Assembly (NCBI RefSeq): GCF_002563715.1
Contig: NZ_PDJJ01000001.1
Location: forward strand, 2,852,001-2,916,000
From: Isoptericola jiangsuensis
GTDB lineage: Bacteria > Actinomycetota > Actinomycetes > Actinomycetales > Cellulomonadaceae
Length of the DNA: 64,000 nt
Reading direction: 5' to 3'
Part shown: positions 52,487 to 64,000 of the stretch, piece after piece
Position numbering within the stretch: the first letter of the stretch is position 1
How the letters are laid out: every line of letters begins with the position of its first letter
The notes under the pieces: model-generated
The model's input: only the letters and a program-made list of their open reading frames with translations
What the model was told of the DNA's origin: nothing
Databases searched by the model: none
Made by a program: the position numbers and the translations under genes

Positions 52487-53710
52487 TCAGGCGACGACGT
52501 CGATGCGGACGCCGCCGCCGGGATGGACCAGCTCGCCCTGCAGGACGAGCGCGGCCGCGCCCACGGCGGCCGCCTCGCCCGCGTGCGACGAGATGACGAC
52601 GTCGACGTCGTGGTCCCCGCGCGCGAACTGGGCGGTGGCGAGGCGCTGCCGGACGGCGGGCAGGTAGAGCGACCCGGCGACCGCCATCGCCGGGCCCGTC
52701 AGCACCAGCCGGTCGACGTCGAGCACCTGGACGAGCGTCTGCGCGGCGATGGCGACGTAGCGGGCGGACCGGCCGAGGAGGTTCGCCGCGAGGGCGTCGC
52801 CGCCGAGCGCGGCGCGCGACAGCGCGGCGAACCGCTCCGACAGCCCCCGCCCGGCCCCGTCCAGGTCGAAGCCCGCGGCCTCCGCGGCCGCGACGACCGA
52901 CCGCGGGCCCGCGAGCGCCTCGACGCACCCGCGCGACCCGCACCAGCACTCCGGACCGTCGGCCTCGACGCACACGTGCCCGATCTCCCCGGCGTTGGAG
53001 CTGACGCCGCGCAGCGGCACGCCGTCGATGACGGCGCCCGACCCGATGCCGGTGGCCAGGTAGATCGCGGCGAAGGCACGGCTGCCGCCGGCGCCCCCGC
53101 CCCAGTGCTCGCCGACGGCGGCGGCGGTCGCGTCGTTGTCCAGCACGACGGGCAGCCCGGTGGCCTCGCCGAGGCTCGCCCCGAGGGGGAAGTCCCCCCA
53201 GGCGTCCATCGCGGGGCGGGTGAGCACGAGCCGGGAGCGTCGTGACAGCGGGCCGGGCGCGACGACGCCGAGGCCGAGGACCTGGTCCCACCGGACGCCG
53301 GCGCTCTCCACGAGCCCGCGCAGCGTCGCGGCCATCCGCGCCACGCCCACCTCGGGGGCGCCGACGCCCTGGGCGCGGCGCAGCCGGGCCACGACCGCAC
53401 CGCCCAGGTCGACCAGGACGTACGTGACGTCCTCGGCGTCGAGGTGCACACCCAGCGCGTACCGGCTGGTCGGCACGAGCTCGAGCAGGACGCGCGGCTT
53501 GCCGCCCGTGGACTCCCCCCGGCCCGCCTCGCGGACGAGCCCGTCCTCGATGAGGCGGCGGACGGTCGTCGACACCGTCGCGGCGGTGAGGCCCGTGACC
53601 TCGGTGATCTCGACCCGGCTGATCGTGCCCGCCACCCGGATCGCGTCCAGCACGGAGGCGCGGCTCGACGGGGGTGCGCCCAGGCCGGGCACCCGCAGCA
53701 GGTCAGTCAT
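52487..53710 (-). CDS. ROK-family transcriptional regulator
   Basis: Probable sugar-responsive repressor of the galactomannan locus. 407 aa. N-terminal winged helix (residues ~15-70: SRVEITEVTGLTAATVSTTV), then a ROK sugar-kinase-like domain with LDNDATAAAVGEHW, ATGIGSGAVIDG, EIGHVCVE and the zinc loop CWCGSRGCVEAL. ATG 53710 follows GGGAG at eight bases. It lies between the hydrolases and the transporter in the same direction. It is the only protein of the locus with a visible DNA-binding domain. Confidence 0.92.
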   Translation of the reverse strand: MTDLLRVPGLGAPPSSRASVLDAIRVAGTISRVEITEVTGLTAATVSTTVRRLIEDGLVREAGRGESTGGKPRVLLELVPTSRYALGVHLDAEDVTYVLVDLGGAVVARLRRAQGVGAPEVGVARMAATLRGLVESAGVRWDQVLGLGVVAPGPLSRRSRLVLTRPAMDAWGDFPLGASLGEATGLPVVLDNDATAAAVGEHWGGGAGGSRAFAAIYLATGIGSGAVIDGVPLRGVSSNAGEIGHVCVEADGPECWCGSRGCVEALAGPRSVVAAAEAAGFDLDGAGRGLSERFAALSRAALGGDALAANLLGRSARYVAIAAQTLVQVLDVDRLVLTGPAMAVAGSLYLPAVRQRLATAQFARGDHDVDVVISSHAGEAAAVGAAALVLQGELVHPGGGVRIDVVA

Positions 53711-53758
53711 CGTCGGTCTCCCGGGTCGTCGTCGCACGAGGCGGGTGCGGGTCGGCGC

Positions 53759-54558
53759 TCACGCCAGCTCGGCAAGCCGCCGCTCCGGGTCCGGTGACGC
53801 GGCCCGCAGCGTCCTCGTGTACTCGTGCTGCGGGTGCAGCAGGACCTCGTCCGCCGGGCCACGTTCCACCACCGAACCCCGGAACATCACCATGATGTCA
53901 TCGCTGAAGTGCCTGGCCGTGGCCAGGTCGTGGGTGATGTAGAGGACCCCGAGGTTCTCCTCCCGCTGGAGCCGGGCCAGCAGGTTGAGCACGCCGAGCC
54001 GGATCGACACGTCGAGCATCGACACCGGTTCGTCGGCGACGAGGATGCCGGGCTCCGGGGCGAGCGCCCGCGCGATGGCGACCCGTTGCCGCTGACCGCC
54101 CGAGAGCTCGTGCGGGCGGCGGGCCGCGAAGTCCTCGGCCGGGTCGAGCCGCACCCGGCGCAGGAGGTCGAGCACCCGCGTCCGCACCTGGGCCGCGGAC
54201 AGCCCGGGATGGTGCAGCGCCACCGGTCGGGCGAGGTGGTGCTCGATCGTGTGGTGCGGGTTCAGCGACCCGAACGGGTCCTGGAATACCATCTGCACCT
54301 GCCCGCGGTACGCCCGCTGGGCGGCGCGCCCGCGGCCCACGGGACGGCCGTCGAGCAGGATCTGCCCCGACGTCGGCGACTCCAGGCGCATGAGCATCTT
54401 CGCGACCGTCGACTTGCCCGATCCGGACTGCCCCACCAGCGCGGTGGTGCGGCCCGGCTCCAGGGTGAACGACACGCCGTCCACGGCGCGCAGGCGCTCC
54501 GAGCGCCAGCCGTCTCGGATCCGGTAGTCCTTCGTGACGTCGCGCATCTCGAGGGTGG

Positions 54559-54562
<4 letters not shown>
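53759..54562 (-). CDS. Peptide/oligosaccharide ABC importer ATPase (DppF/OppF type)
   Basis: Cytosolic ATPase (267 aa). Walker A VGQSGSGKST, Q-loop VFQDPFGSLNP, signature LSGGQRQRVAIARAL, Walker B ILVADEPVSMLD and YITHDLATARHF. Overlaps the partner ATPase stop (ATGA). Dpp/Opp-type systems carry manno- or cello-oligosaccharides in some bacteria (for example Thermotoga), which suits this locus. Shorter than many OppF proteins but complete. Confidence 0.92.
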
Positions 54563-55490
<928 letters not shown>

Positions 55491-55494
<4 letters not shown>

Positions 55495-56534
55495 GCCCGA
55501 GCCTCCGTCCCGGCGCCCTGCCCGGCGTCCCTGCGACCGGTCGTCCGGCGCGCCGGGCGGTCCAGGTGCCACCTCTTGCGCGCCTGGCGGGTCTGGTTGC
55601 GCAGGCGCGGGTTGATGACCTCGTCGATCGAGAAGTTGATGAGCGCCAGGGCCGCGCCGAACAGCGCGATCATCAGGCCCGGCGGGACGAACCACCACCA
55701 GGCGCCGAGGCGCAGCGCCAGGCCGTTCTGGGCGTAGTAGAGCATCGTGCCCCAGGTGAACGACCCCGTGGCGCCGAGCCCGAGGAACGACAGCCCGGCC
55801 TCGCCGAGGATCGCGAAGATCACGGCGAACATCGCCTGGGAGGCGAGCAGCGGCACGAGGTTCGGCAGGATCTCCACCATCAGCACCCGGTACGCGGGTT
55901 CGCCGGCCACGCGGGCCGCGAGCACGTAGTCCCGGGAGCGCACCGAGAGCGTGTACCCGCGCAGCACCCGGGCCGAGCCCGCCCAGCTCGTGATCGCCAG
56001 GACCACCGCCACGAGCCACACGCTCTTGTCCGGCACGTAGCTGGAGATGATGATGACCAGCGGCAGGCCCGGGATGACCAGCATGATGTTGGTCAGCAGG
56101 GAGAACGAGTCGTCGAGGAGGCCCCCGACGTAAGCCCCCACGACGCCGAAGAACCCCGACAGCACCACCACGATGACCCCGACGACGAGCCCGATGGTGA
56201 GCGACCCGCGCGAGGCGTAGGCGAGCTGGGCGAACACGTCCTGACCGGTCTGGGTGGTGCCCAGCAGGTGCTCCGCGCTCGGCGGGGCCAGACCCACGTC
56301 GCTCACCTGGGACGGGTCCTGGACGAGGAACGGTCCCACGACCGCGAACAGCGTCGTGGCCACGACGATCCCCAGACCGACGACGAGCTTCGGCGTCAGC
56401 GGCACCGAGAAGGCGCGCCGCCGACGACGGGCGGCCGGCGAGGGTGCGGCGTCCGGGGTGCGCGACGCGACGCCGTCCACCTCGTCCGCCCGCGAGGTCT
56501 CGGGAGGCTGCGGTTCTTGCGTGCTGATCGACAT
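55491..56534 (-). CDS. Peptide/oligosaccharide ABC importer permease (DppC type)
   Basis: Membrane subunit (347 aa). A ~40-residue Arg-rich cytosolic N-terminus, a first helix (~50-72), then the DppC-type region HLLGTTQTGQDVFAQLAYASR and five helices. The EAA loop is RVAGEPAYRVLMVEILPN, followed by GLSFLGLGATGSFTWGTML. Translationally linked to the ATPase gene and 10 bases after the DppB-type permease gene. Confidence 0.93.
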
Positions 56535-56544
56535 CGTCGTCCTT

Positions 56545-57534
56545 TCAGCTCCGGGCCCGGGTCCGCGGGTCGATCACGGAGTACAGGAGGTCCACGAGCA
56601 GGTTCGCGCCGAGGACCGAGATGGTGATGACCAGGAAGATGCCCTGCATGAGGGCGTAGTCGTTGGAGTTCACGGCCGACAGCAGCGCCGACCCGACCCC
56701 CGGGTAGGAGAAGACCGCCTCCGTGACGAGGGACCCCGCCACGACGAACCCGAGCGAGATCGCGAACCCGGACACCGACGGCAGGATGGCGTTGCGCGCC
56801 GCGTAGGTCCGCATGATGCGCCCCGGGGCGATGCCCTTGGCCTCGGCCGTGAGGATGTAGTCCTCCGAGAGGGTGGAGACCATCATGTTGCGCATCCCCA
56901 CCATCCAGCCGCCCACGGACGAGATGACGATGGTGATGGCCGGCAGGGTGCCGTAGTAGATCACCGACCCGACGAACGGCAGGTTCCAGCCGATCTGCGT
57001 GGTGTAGACGTCGTAGCCGCCGTTGAGCGGGAACACCATCCACACCGACCCGAGCAGGTACAGCAGGATCAGCGCGAGCCAGAAGTACGGCACGGACTGG
57101 AACATCGTCGTGACCGGGACGAGGTTGTCCAGCCACGACCCCCGCTTCCACCCGGCGAGCGTGCCGAGCCCCACGCCGAGCACGAACGAGATCACCGTGG
57201 AGATGCCGATCAGGCCGATCGTCCACGGCAGGGTCTGGCCGATCACCTGCGTGACCGGGGCGGGGAAGTACGTCACCGAGACACCGAGGTCGCCCTGGGC
57301 GAGCTGGCGCAGGTAGTCGACGTACTGCTCCCACAGCGGTGCCGAGGTGTTGGCACCGAGGAGGAGCTCGATGGCCTCCCGCGTCGCCGGCGTGACCTGG
57401 CCCTTCTGGGCCAGCTTCGAGACGAGCTGGTCCACCGGGTTGCCGGGCATGAGCCGCGGGATCAGGAAGTTCAGGGTCAGGGCCGCCCACAGGGCGACGG
57501 CGTAGAACCCGAGCTTGCGCAGGACGAACGTCAT
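56545..57534 (-). CDS. Peptide/oligosaccharide ABC importer permease (DppB type)
   Basis: Membrane subunit (329 aa), six helices. Typical DppB N-terminus FVLRKLGFYAVALWAALTLNF, RLMPGNPVDQLVSK, GDLGVSVTYFPAPVTQVIG, EAA loop AKGIAPGRIMRTYAARNAILP and EAVFSYPGVGSALLSAV. ATG 57534. It lies 48 bases after the binding-protein gene, in the same transcript. Confidence 0.94.
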   Translation of the reverse strand: MTFVLRKLGFYAVALWAALTLNFLIPRLMPGNPVDQLVSKLAQKGQVTPATREAIELLLGANTSAPLWEQYVDYLRQLAQGDLGVSVTYFPAPVTQVIGQTLPWTIGLIGISTVISFVLGVGLGTLAGWKRGSWLDNLVPVTTMFQSVPYFWLALILLYLLGSVWMVFPLNGGYDVYTTQIGWNLPFVGSVIYYGTLPAITIVISSVGGWMVGMRNMMVSTLSEDYILTAEAKGIAPGRIMRTYAARNAILPSVSGFAISLGFVVAGSLVTEAVFSYPGVGSALLSAVNSNDYALMQGIFLVITISVLGANLLVDLLYSVIDPRTRARS

Positions 57535-57582
57535 GGCGATCGAGCCCCTCCGTCAGGTGAGTGCAGGTGCAGGTGGTCCGAG

Positions 57583-59295
57583 TCAGCCGGCGGGGGTGAT
57601 CGTCTTGAGGACGATCCCGTTGTCCCACGCCTTCCACGAGGCGGCGAACGCGTACTTGTCGTCGTTGTCCGGCCAGCCGGTGACCCGCGTGTTGTTGAAC
57701 TCCGTCAGGGTCGAGTTCACGTAGATCGGGATGTAGGGCAGGTCGGCCACGATCTGCTCCTGCACGATCGCGTACTGCGCCTTCTGCTCGGCCTCGTCCG
57801 CCGTCGCGGCGGCGGCCTCGATGGCCGCGTCCACCGTCGGGTTGTCGTACCGGGCGTAGTTGCCGCCCGAGGCCATCTCGCCCACCTTCGCGCTGTTCGT
57901 CGAGCGGTACTTGCCGTTGTACGTGTAGTAGGGGTTGTCCGACGCGCCCAGCCCGATGGAGTCCAGGGACAGCTGGAAGTTGCCCTTGACCTGGTTGTCG
58001 TTCCACTCGTTCCAGGCGATCTGGGTGGGCTTGAGCTCGATGCCGACCTCGGCGAGCTGCTGCTTCATCGTGTCGTTGAGGGAGATGAAGTCCGCCCAGC
58101 CGGTGACGGTCTGGATGGTCATGCTGAGCCGCTCGCCGTCCTTGGTGCGGATGCCGTCGTCCCCGGCCTCCCACCCGGCGTCGTCGAGGACCTTGTTCGC
58201 GGCGGCGACGTCGGCGGTCTGCGGCACCTCGAGGTTCGCGTCGTCGGCCACCCAGCCGGCGTCCCGCTCGGGCAGCAGCAGTGTCGGCGACGCGACGCCC
58301 GCGAACCCGCCACCGGCGAGCTGGTTCAGCTGGGTGCGGTCGAGGGCGTGGTAGATCGCCTGGCGGACCGCCGGGTCGGTCTGCGGGCCCTCGCAGCCCA
58401 GGTCGGCGTTCGAGCACGTGAAGACGGACGCCGTGAGGGCGGGGGTGTTGACGTAGGAGATCTGCTCGTTGTCGGCGAGCATCTGGTCGAGGCCCGGCAG
58501 GAACGAGCTCATCCAGTCGACCTGCCCGGCGAGCAGCGCGCCGGCGGCGGCGTCGGCCGTCTCCAGGGAGATGTACCGGGCCTCGTCGATGGCGGGCTTG
58601 CCCTCGTCCCAGTAGTTCTCGTTCGCCTCGATGACGTAGCTCTGCGGCGAGAACTCCTTGAGCGTGAAGGCGCCGGTGCCGACCGGGTCGGGGTTGATCG
58701 TGGTGACCGGGTCGTCGATCTCGGACCAGACGTGCTCGGCGACGATCGCCTGGTTGCCCAGCACGCCCGCCTCCTGCATGAACGAGCTCGGCTCCGGGAA
58801 GGTCAGGACGACGGTGGTGTCGTCGGTGGCCTCGGCGGTGGCGGCCGTGCCGGACGTGTTGAGCTCCGGGGTGCTCTGGAGCAGGTTGAACGTGAACGCG
58901 ACGTCGGCCGCCGTGAAGGGCTCGCCGTCGGACCACGTCACCCCCTCGCGGGTGGTGATCGTCAGCTGCGAGCCGTCGTAGTTCCACGAGAAGTCGGTGC
59001 CGAGCAGGGGCGTCGGCTCGGAGGTCTCGGCGAGGTTGTACCAGAACAGCGGCTCGTAGATCACGCCGAGCGTGGGCTGCAGCGCGGTGGGCGAGAACGG
59101 GTTCCAGTTCTCGTTGATGGTGCCGGTCGCGCCGTTGAACACGGTGATCGACGTGGTCCCGCCCCCGTCGGTGCCCGTGGTGCCGGTTCCCGCGCCCGTC
59201 CCCGTGCCGGCGGTGCAGGCGGCGGTGAGGGCGATCGCCGCCGACGCGGCGGCGGCGCCGAGGACACGGCGGCTGGTGCGTCGTTGCGTGGTCAT
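57583..59295 (-). CDS. Extracellular solute-binding lipoprotein (family 5, DppA/OppA type)
   Basis: Ligand-capturing lipoprotein of the importer. 570 aa. Signal peptide MTTQRRTSRRVLG with lipobox ending at Cys27 (ALTAACTAG), then a Gly/Thr-rich linker. Family-5 core: LGVIYEPLFWYN, TTREGVTWSDGEPFTAADVA, NPDPVGTGAFTLKEF, DPAVRQAIYHALDRTQLNQ and the C-terminal lobe. Likely ligand is a manno- or galactomanno-oligosaccharide, inferred from linked enzymes. ATG 59295 has AAGGA upstream. A promoter is visible at 59402-59431 and a 6-bp hairpin (59313-59330) in the leader. Confidence 0.92.
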   Translation of the reverse strand: MTTQRRTSRRVLGAAAASAAIALTAACTAGTGTGAGTGTTGTDGGGTTSITVFNGATGTINENWNPFSPTALQPTLGVIYEPLFWYNLAETSEPTPLLGTDFSWNYDGSQLTITTREGVTWSDGEPFTAADVAFTFNLLQSTPELNTSGTAATAEATDDTTVVLTFPEPSSFMQEAGVLGNQAIVAEHVWSEIDDPVTTINPDPVGTGAFTLKEFSPQSYVIEANENYWDEGKPAIDEARYISLETADAAAGALLAGQVDWMSSFLPGLDQMLADNEQISYVNTPALTASVFTCSNADLGCEGPQTDPAVRQAIYHALDRTQLNQLAGGGFAGVASPTLLLPERDAGWVADDANLEVPQTADVAAANKVLDDAGWEAGDDGIRTKDGERLSMTIQTVTGWADFISLNDTMKQQLAEVGIELKPTQIAWNEWNDNQVKGNFQLSLDSIGLGASDNPYYTYNGKYRSTNSAKVGEMASGGNYARYDNPTVDAAIEAAAATADEAEQKAQYAIVQEQIVADLPYIPIYVNSTLTEFNNTRVTGWPDNDDKYAFAASWKAWDNGIVLKTITPAG

Positions 59296-59312
59296 CTGTC
59301 GTCCTTCGGTCG

Positions 59313-59330
59313 GTCGCCGTCGTTGGCGAC
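59313..59330 (-). promoter_or_regulatory. Small hairpin in the leader of the binding-protein gene
   Basis: GTCGCC-N6-GGCGAC, 18 bases upstream of the start codon. It could be an operator half-site pair or an mRNA-stabilising hairpin. Confidence 0.35.
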
Positions 59331-59401
59331 ACCTGGCCGCTGCGCCCCCGTGGCGCACCCCCGTCGGTGGCCCGGGCGTCAGAGCTCGAGCGGCACTTAC
59401 T

Positions 59402-59431
59402 TTTGTAGCCGATCAAAGTTAGAGGGGTCAA
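59402..59431 (-). promoter_or_regulatory. Promoter of the importer operon with an overlapping inverted repeat
   Basis: On the minus strand TTGACC (59431-59426), an 18-bp spacer, then TACAAA (59407-59402), in an unusually AT-rich patch. The -10 and spacer are covered by ACTTTG-N8-CAAAAGT (59400-59420), an imperfect inverted repeat that could be the operator of the ROK regulator. A GAGA/TCTC repeat lies just upstream. Confidence 0.55.
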
Positions 59432-59546
59432 TACCTTTGAGACGGGGAATCTCTCCTGATTCGTCGATAAGCCCTCCCCACTTCGTCAGGCTGTCGAACG
59501 AACTCCTCACCCGCTCGCCACACCGGGCGGACACCCCGCCGCCGGG

Positions 59547-59552
59547 TACGGT
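59547..59552 (+). promoter_or_regulatory. -10 element for the leaderless LacI-like gene
   Basis: TACGGT ends seven bases before GTG 59560. An in-frame GTG at 59551 lies inside this -10, which argues for 59560 as the start. Confidence 0.4.
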
Positions 59553-59559
59553 GACGACC

Positions 59560-60408
59560 GTGAACCGCTCCTGGACCCACGACGTCGCCGGGCTGGTCAT
59601 CGCCCGACCGGCGCGGATGCTCGCCGTCGAGCCCTTCTTCATGGAGCTCGTCGCCGGGACCGAGGAGGTGCTCGCCCCCGCGCAGCGCTCCCTCCTGCTG
59701 CACGTCGTCGGCGACCTCGACGCCGAGGTCGCGACCTACCGCCGCTGGGCCGAGCACGGCACCGTCGGGGTCGTCGTCGTCACCAACGTCCGCGACGACG
59801 ACCCGCGCCCCGCCGCCCTGCACGCGCTCGGCCTGCCGTTCGTCGTCGTGGGAGCCCCGCGCCCCTCCCCCGACGAGCCGCACGTGTGGATCGACAACGC
59901 CCGGCCCGCCCGCGACGTCGTCGCGTACCTCGCCGAGCAGGGTCACCGCGTCGTCGCCCGCGTCAGCGGGCCGGCGGAGTTCGCGCACACCACGACCCGC
60001 ACGGAGGCGTTCGCGGCGCAGTGCGCGACCAGCGGTCTGACCCACCACGTCGTCGAGGGCGAGTACACCGAGGAGTCGGGCGCCCGGGCCACCGCCGAGC
60101 TGCTCGACCTCGACCCACGGCCCACCGCGATCGTCTACGACAACGACGTCATGGCGATCGGCGGGCTCGACCACGCCCGGTCGGCAGGGGTGGACGTCCC
60201 CGCCGACCTGTCGCTCGTCGCGTGGGACGACTCCGCGCTGTGCCGGCTCGCGAACCCTCCGCTGTCGGCCATGCACCACGACGTCCACGGCATGGGCCGG
60301 CTCGTCGGGGAGGCCGTGCTGTCCGTCCTCGACGGTGCGCCGCCGGCCACCCGCACCGCGCCGTTCCCCCGGCTTCTCGTGCGCGGGACGACGGCGCCGC
60401 CCGCCTGA
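59560..60408 (+). CDS. LacI-type sugar-sensing domain protein lacking the DNA-binding domain
   Basis: 282 aa that begin almost at once with the effector domain of LacI-family regulators: AGLVIARPARMLAVEPFFME near residues 10-29, GTVGVVVVTNVRDDDPRPAAL, PTAIVYDNDVMAIGGLDHAR and LSLVAWDDSALCRLANPPLSA. The ~60-residue helix-turn-helix and hinge that normally precede this are missing, and none was seen in any frame of the preceding ~150 bases. It may be a truncated regulator, a cytosolic sugar-binding protein, or a co-sensor. It is divergent from the binding-protein gene and convergent with the AGE gene. Confidence 0.8.
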   Translation: MNRSWTHDVAGLVIARPARMLAVEPFFMELVAGTEEVLAPAQRSLLLHVVGDLDAEVATYRRWAEHGTVGVVVVTNVRDDDPRPAALHALGLPFVVVGAPRPSPDEPHVWIDNARPARDVVAYLAEQGHRVVARVSGPAEFAHTTTRTEAFAAQCATSGLTHHVVEGEYTEESGARATAELLDLDPRPTAIVYDNDVMAIGGLDHARSAGVDVPADLSLVAWDDSALCRLANPPLSAMHHDVHGMGRLVGEAVLSVLDGAPPATRTAPFPRLLVRGTTAPPA

Positions 60409-60427
60409 CCGGCTCGCGCTCTCCCGG

Positions 60428-61663
60428 TCAGCCCGCCACCAGACCGTCGCGGGCCGCGCGGGCGAGCGCAGGAGCCAGGGGTGCGCGCGGCAGGAGCGTC
60501 GCCTGCACGGCGTGGTAGAGGTCCGGCTTGCCCGGCCACACGTCGCCCGCCGGGCGGTTGCGCGCGTCGAGCTGGTGGAACCAGGAGCCCTGCGCGACGT
60601 CGACGAGGTGCACGGCGACCCAGTCCCACCAGGTGGCGTACAGCGCCGCGTACCGCTCCTCGCCCGTGGCGCGGTGCAGGGCGTCGGCGGCCGACACGGC
60701 CTCCGCCGCGACCCAGTGCATGCGGTCGCGCACCACGGGGGTGCCGTCCCAGTCGGTGGTGTAGACGAACCCGTCGGCACCGTCGACGGACCAGCCGTCC
60801 GTCACCGCACGGTCGAACAGGGCCACCGCGGTCGGGCGCAGCGCCGGGTCGGCCTGGTCCCCGAGCGCCGCCTCCAGCTCGACCAGCAGCCGCGCCCACT
60901 CCAGGCCGTGGCCCACGGTCGCGCCGAAGGGCTTGAACTGGTCGTCCGGCCGGTCGCGGTTGAGGTCCGGCTGCGGGGTCCAGTCCGGCCCGAAGTGCTC
61001 CGGCAGCCGGCCGTCGTGCCCCGCCGCGAGCGCCGCGACCAGCTCCGCGATGCGGGCCGCGCGGCCCCGCCACGCCGGGTCGTCGAGGGCGTCGGCCGCG
61101 GCCAGCATCGCCTCCACGGCGTGCATGTTCGCGTTGAGTCCCCGGTACTCGTCGAGCGTCGTGAACGCCGCGTCCCACGTGTCGACGCAGCGGCCCTCGT
61201 CCTCGTCCCAGAACCGGTCCAGCAGAACGCCGGTGGCCTCGTCCAGCAGCTCGCGCCCGCCGGGCAGCCCGGCGAGGGTCGCGCTGGACGCCGCCAGGAC
61301 GACGAACGCGTGGTCGTAGCAGGACTTGCCCGCCGCGGTGTCGGGGGTGCCGTCGGCGGCCACGGCGTGGAACCACCCGCCGTGCTCGGCGTCGCGCAGC
61401 ACGCCGGTGAGGCCCGCGAGCGCCCCGCGGGCGATCGTCGCGCTGCCGGGGACGCCGAGCATCGCGCCGAGGCTGTACACGTGCACCGTCCGGGCGGTGA
61501 TCCAGGTCTGCACGCCGCGCCCCGGCTCGGGCGTGCCGTCGTCACCCAGGTAGGCGGCGCCGCCGGCGGGGTGCACGACGTCCCGCCCGAAGGCGAGCAG
61601 GCGCCGACACTCGGCGTCCAGCCAGGCCCGGTGCGTGGGCAGGTCGGTCCAGGGCGTCGTCAT
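60428..61663 (-). CDS. AGE-family sugar isomerase/epimerase (mannose isomerase-like)
   Basis: 411-aa (alpha/alpha)6-barrel protein of the N-acylglucosamine 2-epimerase superfamily. Motifs: ITARTVHVYSLGAMLG, YDHAFVVLAASSATLAG, GLNANMHAVEAMLAAADAL, GHGLEWARLLVELE, GSWFHQLDARNRPAGDVWPGKPDLYH-like end (split: SWFHQLDARN and WPGKPDLYHAVQA). The last motif and the linked beta-mannosidase suggest D-mannose isomerase (mannose to fructose). Cellobiose/mannobiose 2-epimerase is an alternative. ATG 61663 follows GAAGGA; a longer in-frame start at 61831 would add 56 low-complexity residues. Divergent from glgB. Confidence 0.88.
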   Translation of the reverse strand: MTTPWTDLPTHRAWLDAECRRLLAFGRDVVHPAGGAAYLGDDGTPEPGRGVQTWITARTVHVYSLGAMLGVPGSATIARGALAGLTGVLRDAEHGGWFHAVAADGTPDTAAGKSCYDHAFVVLAASSATLAGLPGGRELLDEATGVLLDRFWDEDEGRCVDTWDAAFTTLDEYRGLNANMHAVEAMLAAADALDDPAWRGRAARIAELVAALAAGHDGRLPEHFGPDWTPQPDLNRDRPDDQFKPFGATVGHGLEWARLLVELEAALGDQADPALRPTAVALFDRAVTDGWSVDGADGFVYTTDWDGTPVVRDRMHWVAAEAVSAADALHRATGEERYAALYATWWDWVAVHLVDVAQGSWFHQLDARNRPAGDVWPGKPDLYHAVQATLLPRAPLAPALARAARDGLVAG

Positions 61664-61803
61664 CGTGCGTCCTTCCAGGTCCGGGCGACGGGCTCGTCGG
61701 CGGGCACGAGCAGCGGCCCCCCGCGACCCTCCGGTCCCACGGATCGTAACGGTCGGCCCGCCCCGGGCCGCGTGTTGGCGGCGCGACCCACCGCCGGGCG
61801 TGG

Positions 61804-61809
61804 AATGGT
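61804..61809 (+). promoter_or_regulatory. -10 element for leaderless glgB
   Basis: AATGGT ends six bases before ATG 61816, and no ribosome site is visible. A weak match to the leaderless pattern. Confidence 0.3.
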
Positions 61810-61815
61810 GAACGT

Positions 61816-64000
<2,185 letters not shown>

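Noticed and set aside
59551-59559. LacI-like gene starting at GTG 59551
   Set aside because: This codon lies within the TACGGT -10 element; GTG 59560 fits leaderless spacing better.

Overview
The window is a GC-rich actinobacterial chromosome segment. Evidence for this includes GTG starts, ATGA/GTGA stop-start overlaps, TAT and lipoprotein signals, a GlgE-type glucan pathway, actinobacterial PhoX and the HemD-winged-helix protein. Gene content suggests a plant-polysaccharide-degrading Micrococcales member (Cellulomonas, Cellulosimicrobium or Isoptericola type). The genus is an inference. I saw no phage, transposase, tRNA, rRNA or CRISPR.

Layout. 0-2.2 kb: the start of mnmA and its cysteine desulfurase partner. 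2.2-3.15 kb: a gene-free interval packed with repeats (a 13-bp triplet, two long hairpins with a shared core, and two 20-bp tandem arrays in opposite orientation). 3.1-5.4 kb: a TAT-exported PhoX phosphatase with a candidate PHO box. 5.5-8.3 kb: first molybdenum-cofactor operon (moeA, moaC and a mogA-moaE fusion). 8.4-13.5 kb: an ABC-2 exporter with a LolA-like protein, divergent from a two-component system. 13.5-23.9 kb: assimilatory nitrate/nitrite reduction with tetrapyrrole genes (narK-type transporter, nasC, nasB, nirB, nirD, SUMT, HemD-wHTH). 24.1-32.4 kb: respiratory narGHJI plus narK. 32.5-36.1 kb: second molybdenum-cofactor operon (moeA, mobA, a DUF6457-like gene, moaA, moaD). 36.2-38.0 kb: etfBA. 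38.2-47.6 kb: glgX, an FAD-dependent dehydrogenase, then glgE-treS-maltokinase. 47.6-61.7 kb: a probable galactomannan-utilisation locus (alpha-galactosidase, beta-mannosidase, ROK regulator, peptide-type ABC importer, LacI-like sensor without a DNA-binding domain, AGE-family sugar isomerase). 61.8 kb to the end: glgB, almost complete.

How it fits together. Both nitrate reductases need molybdenum cofactor, and the two flanking operons split the pathway almost without redundancy: MoaC, MoaE and MogA on one side, MoaA, MoaD and MobA on the other, with only MoeA in both. NirB needs siroheme, which explains the SUMT and HemD genes. GlgE, TreS, maltokinase and GlgB form the trehalose-to-glucan pathway, but glgB is separated from its partners by the 14-kb galactomannan block.

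The most unusual material is non-coding or repeat-derived. Three long-hairpin elements share a conserved ~40-nt apical core on divergent, self-complementary arms. Their differences are mirrored in both arms, and the non-Watson-Crick pairs are all G-U on the same (core-sense) strand. A separate palindromic element lies in frame inside narG, and a hexanucleotide repeat expands moaD.
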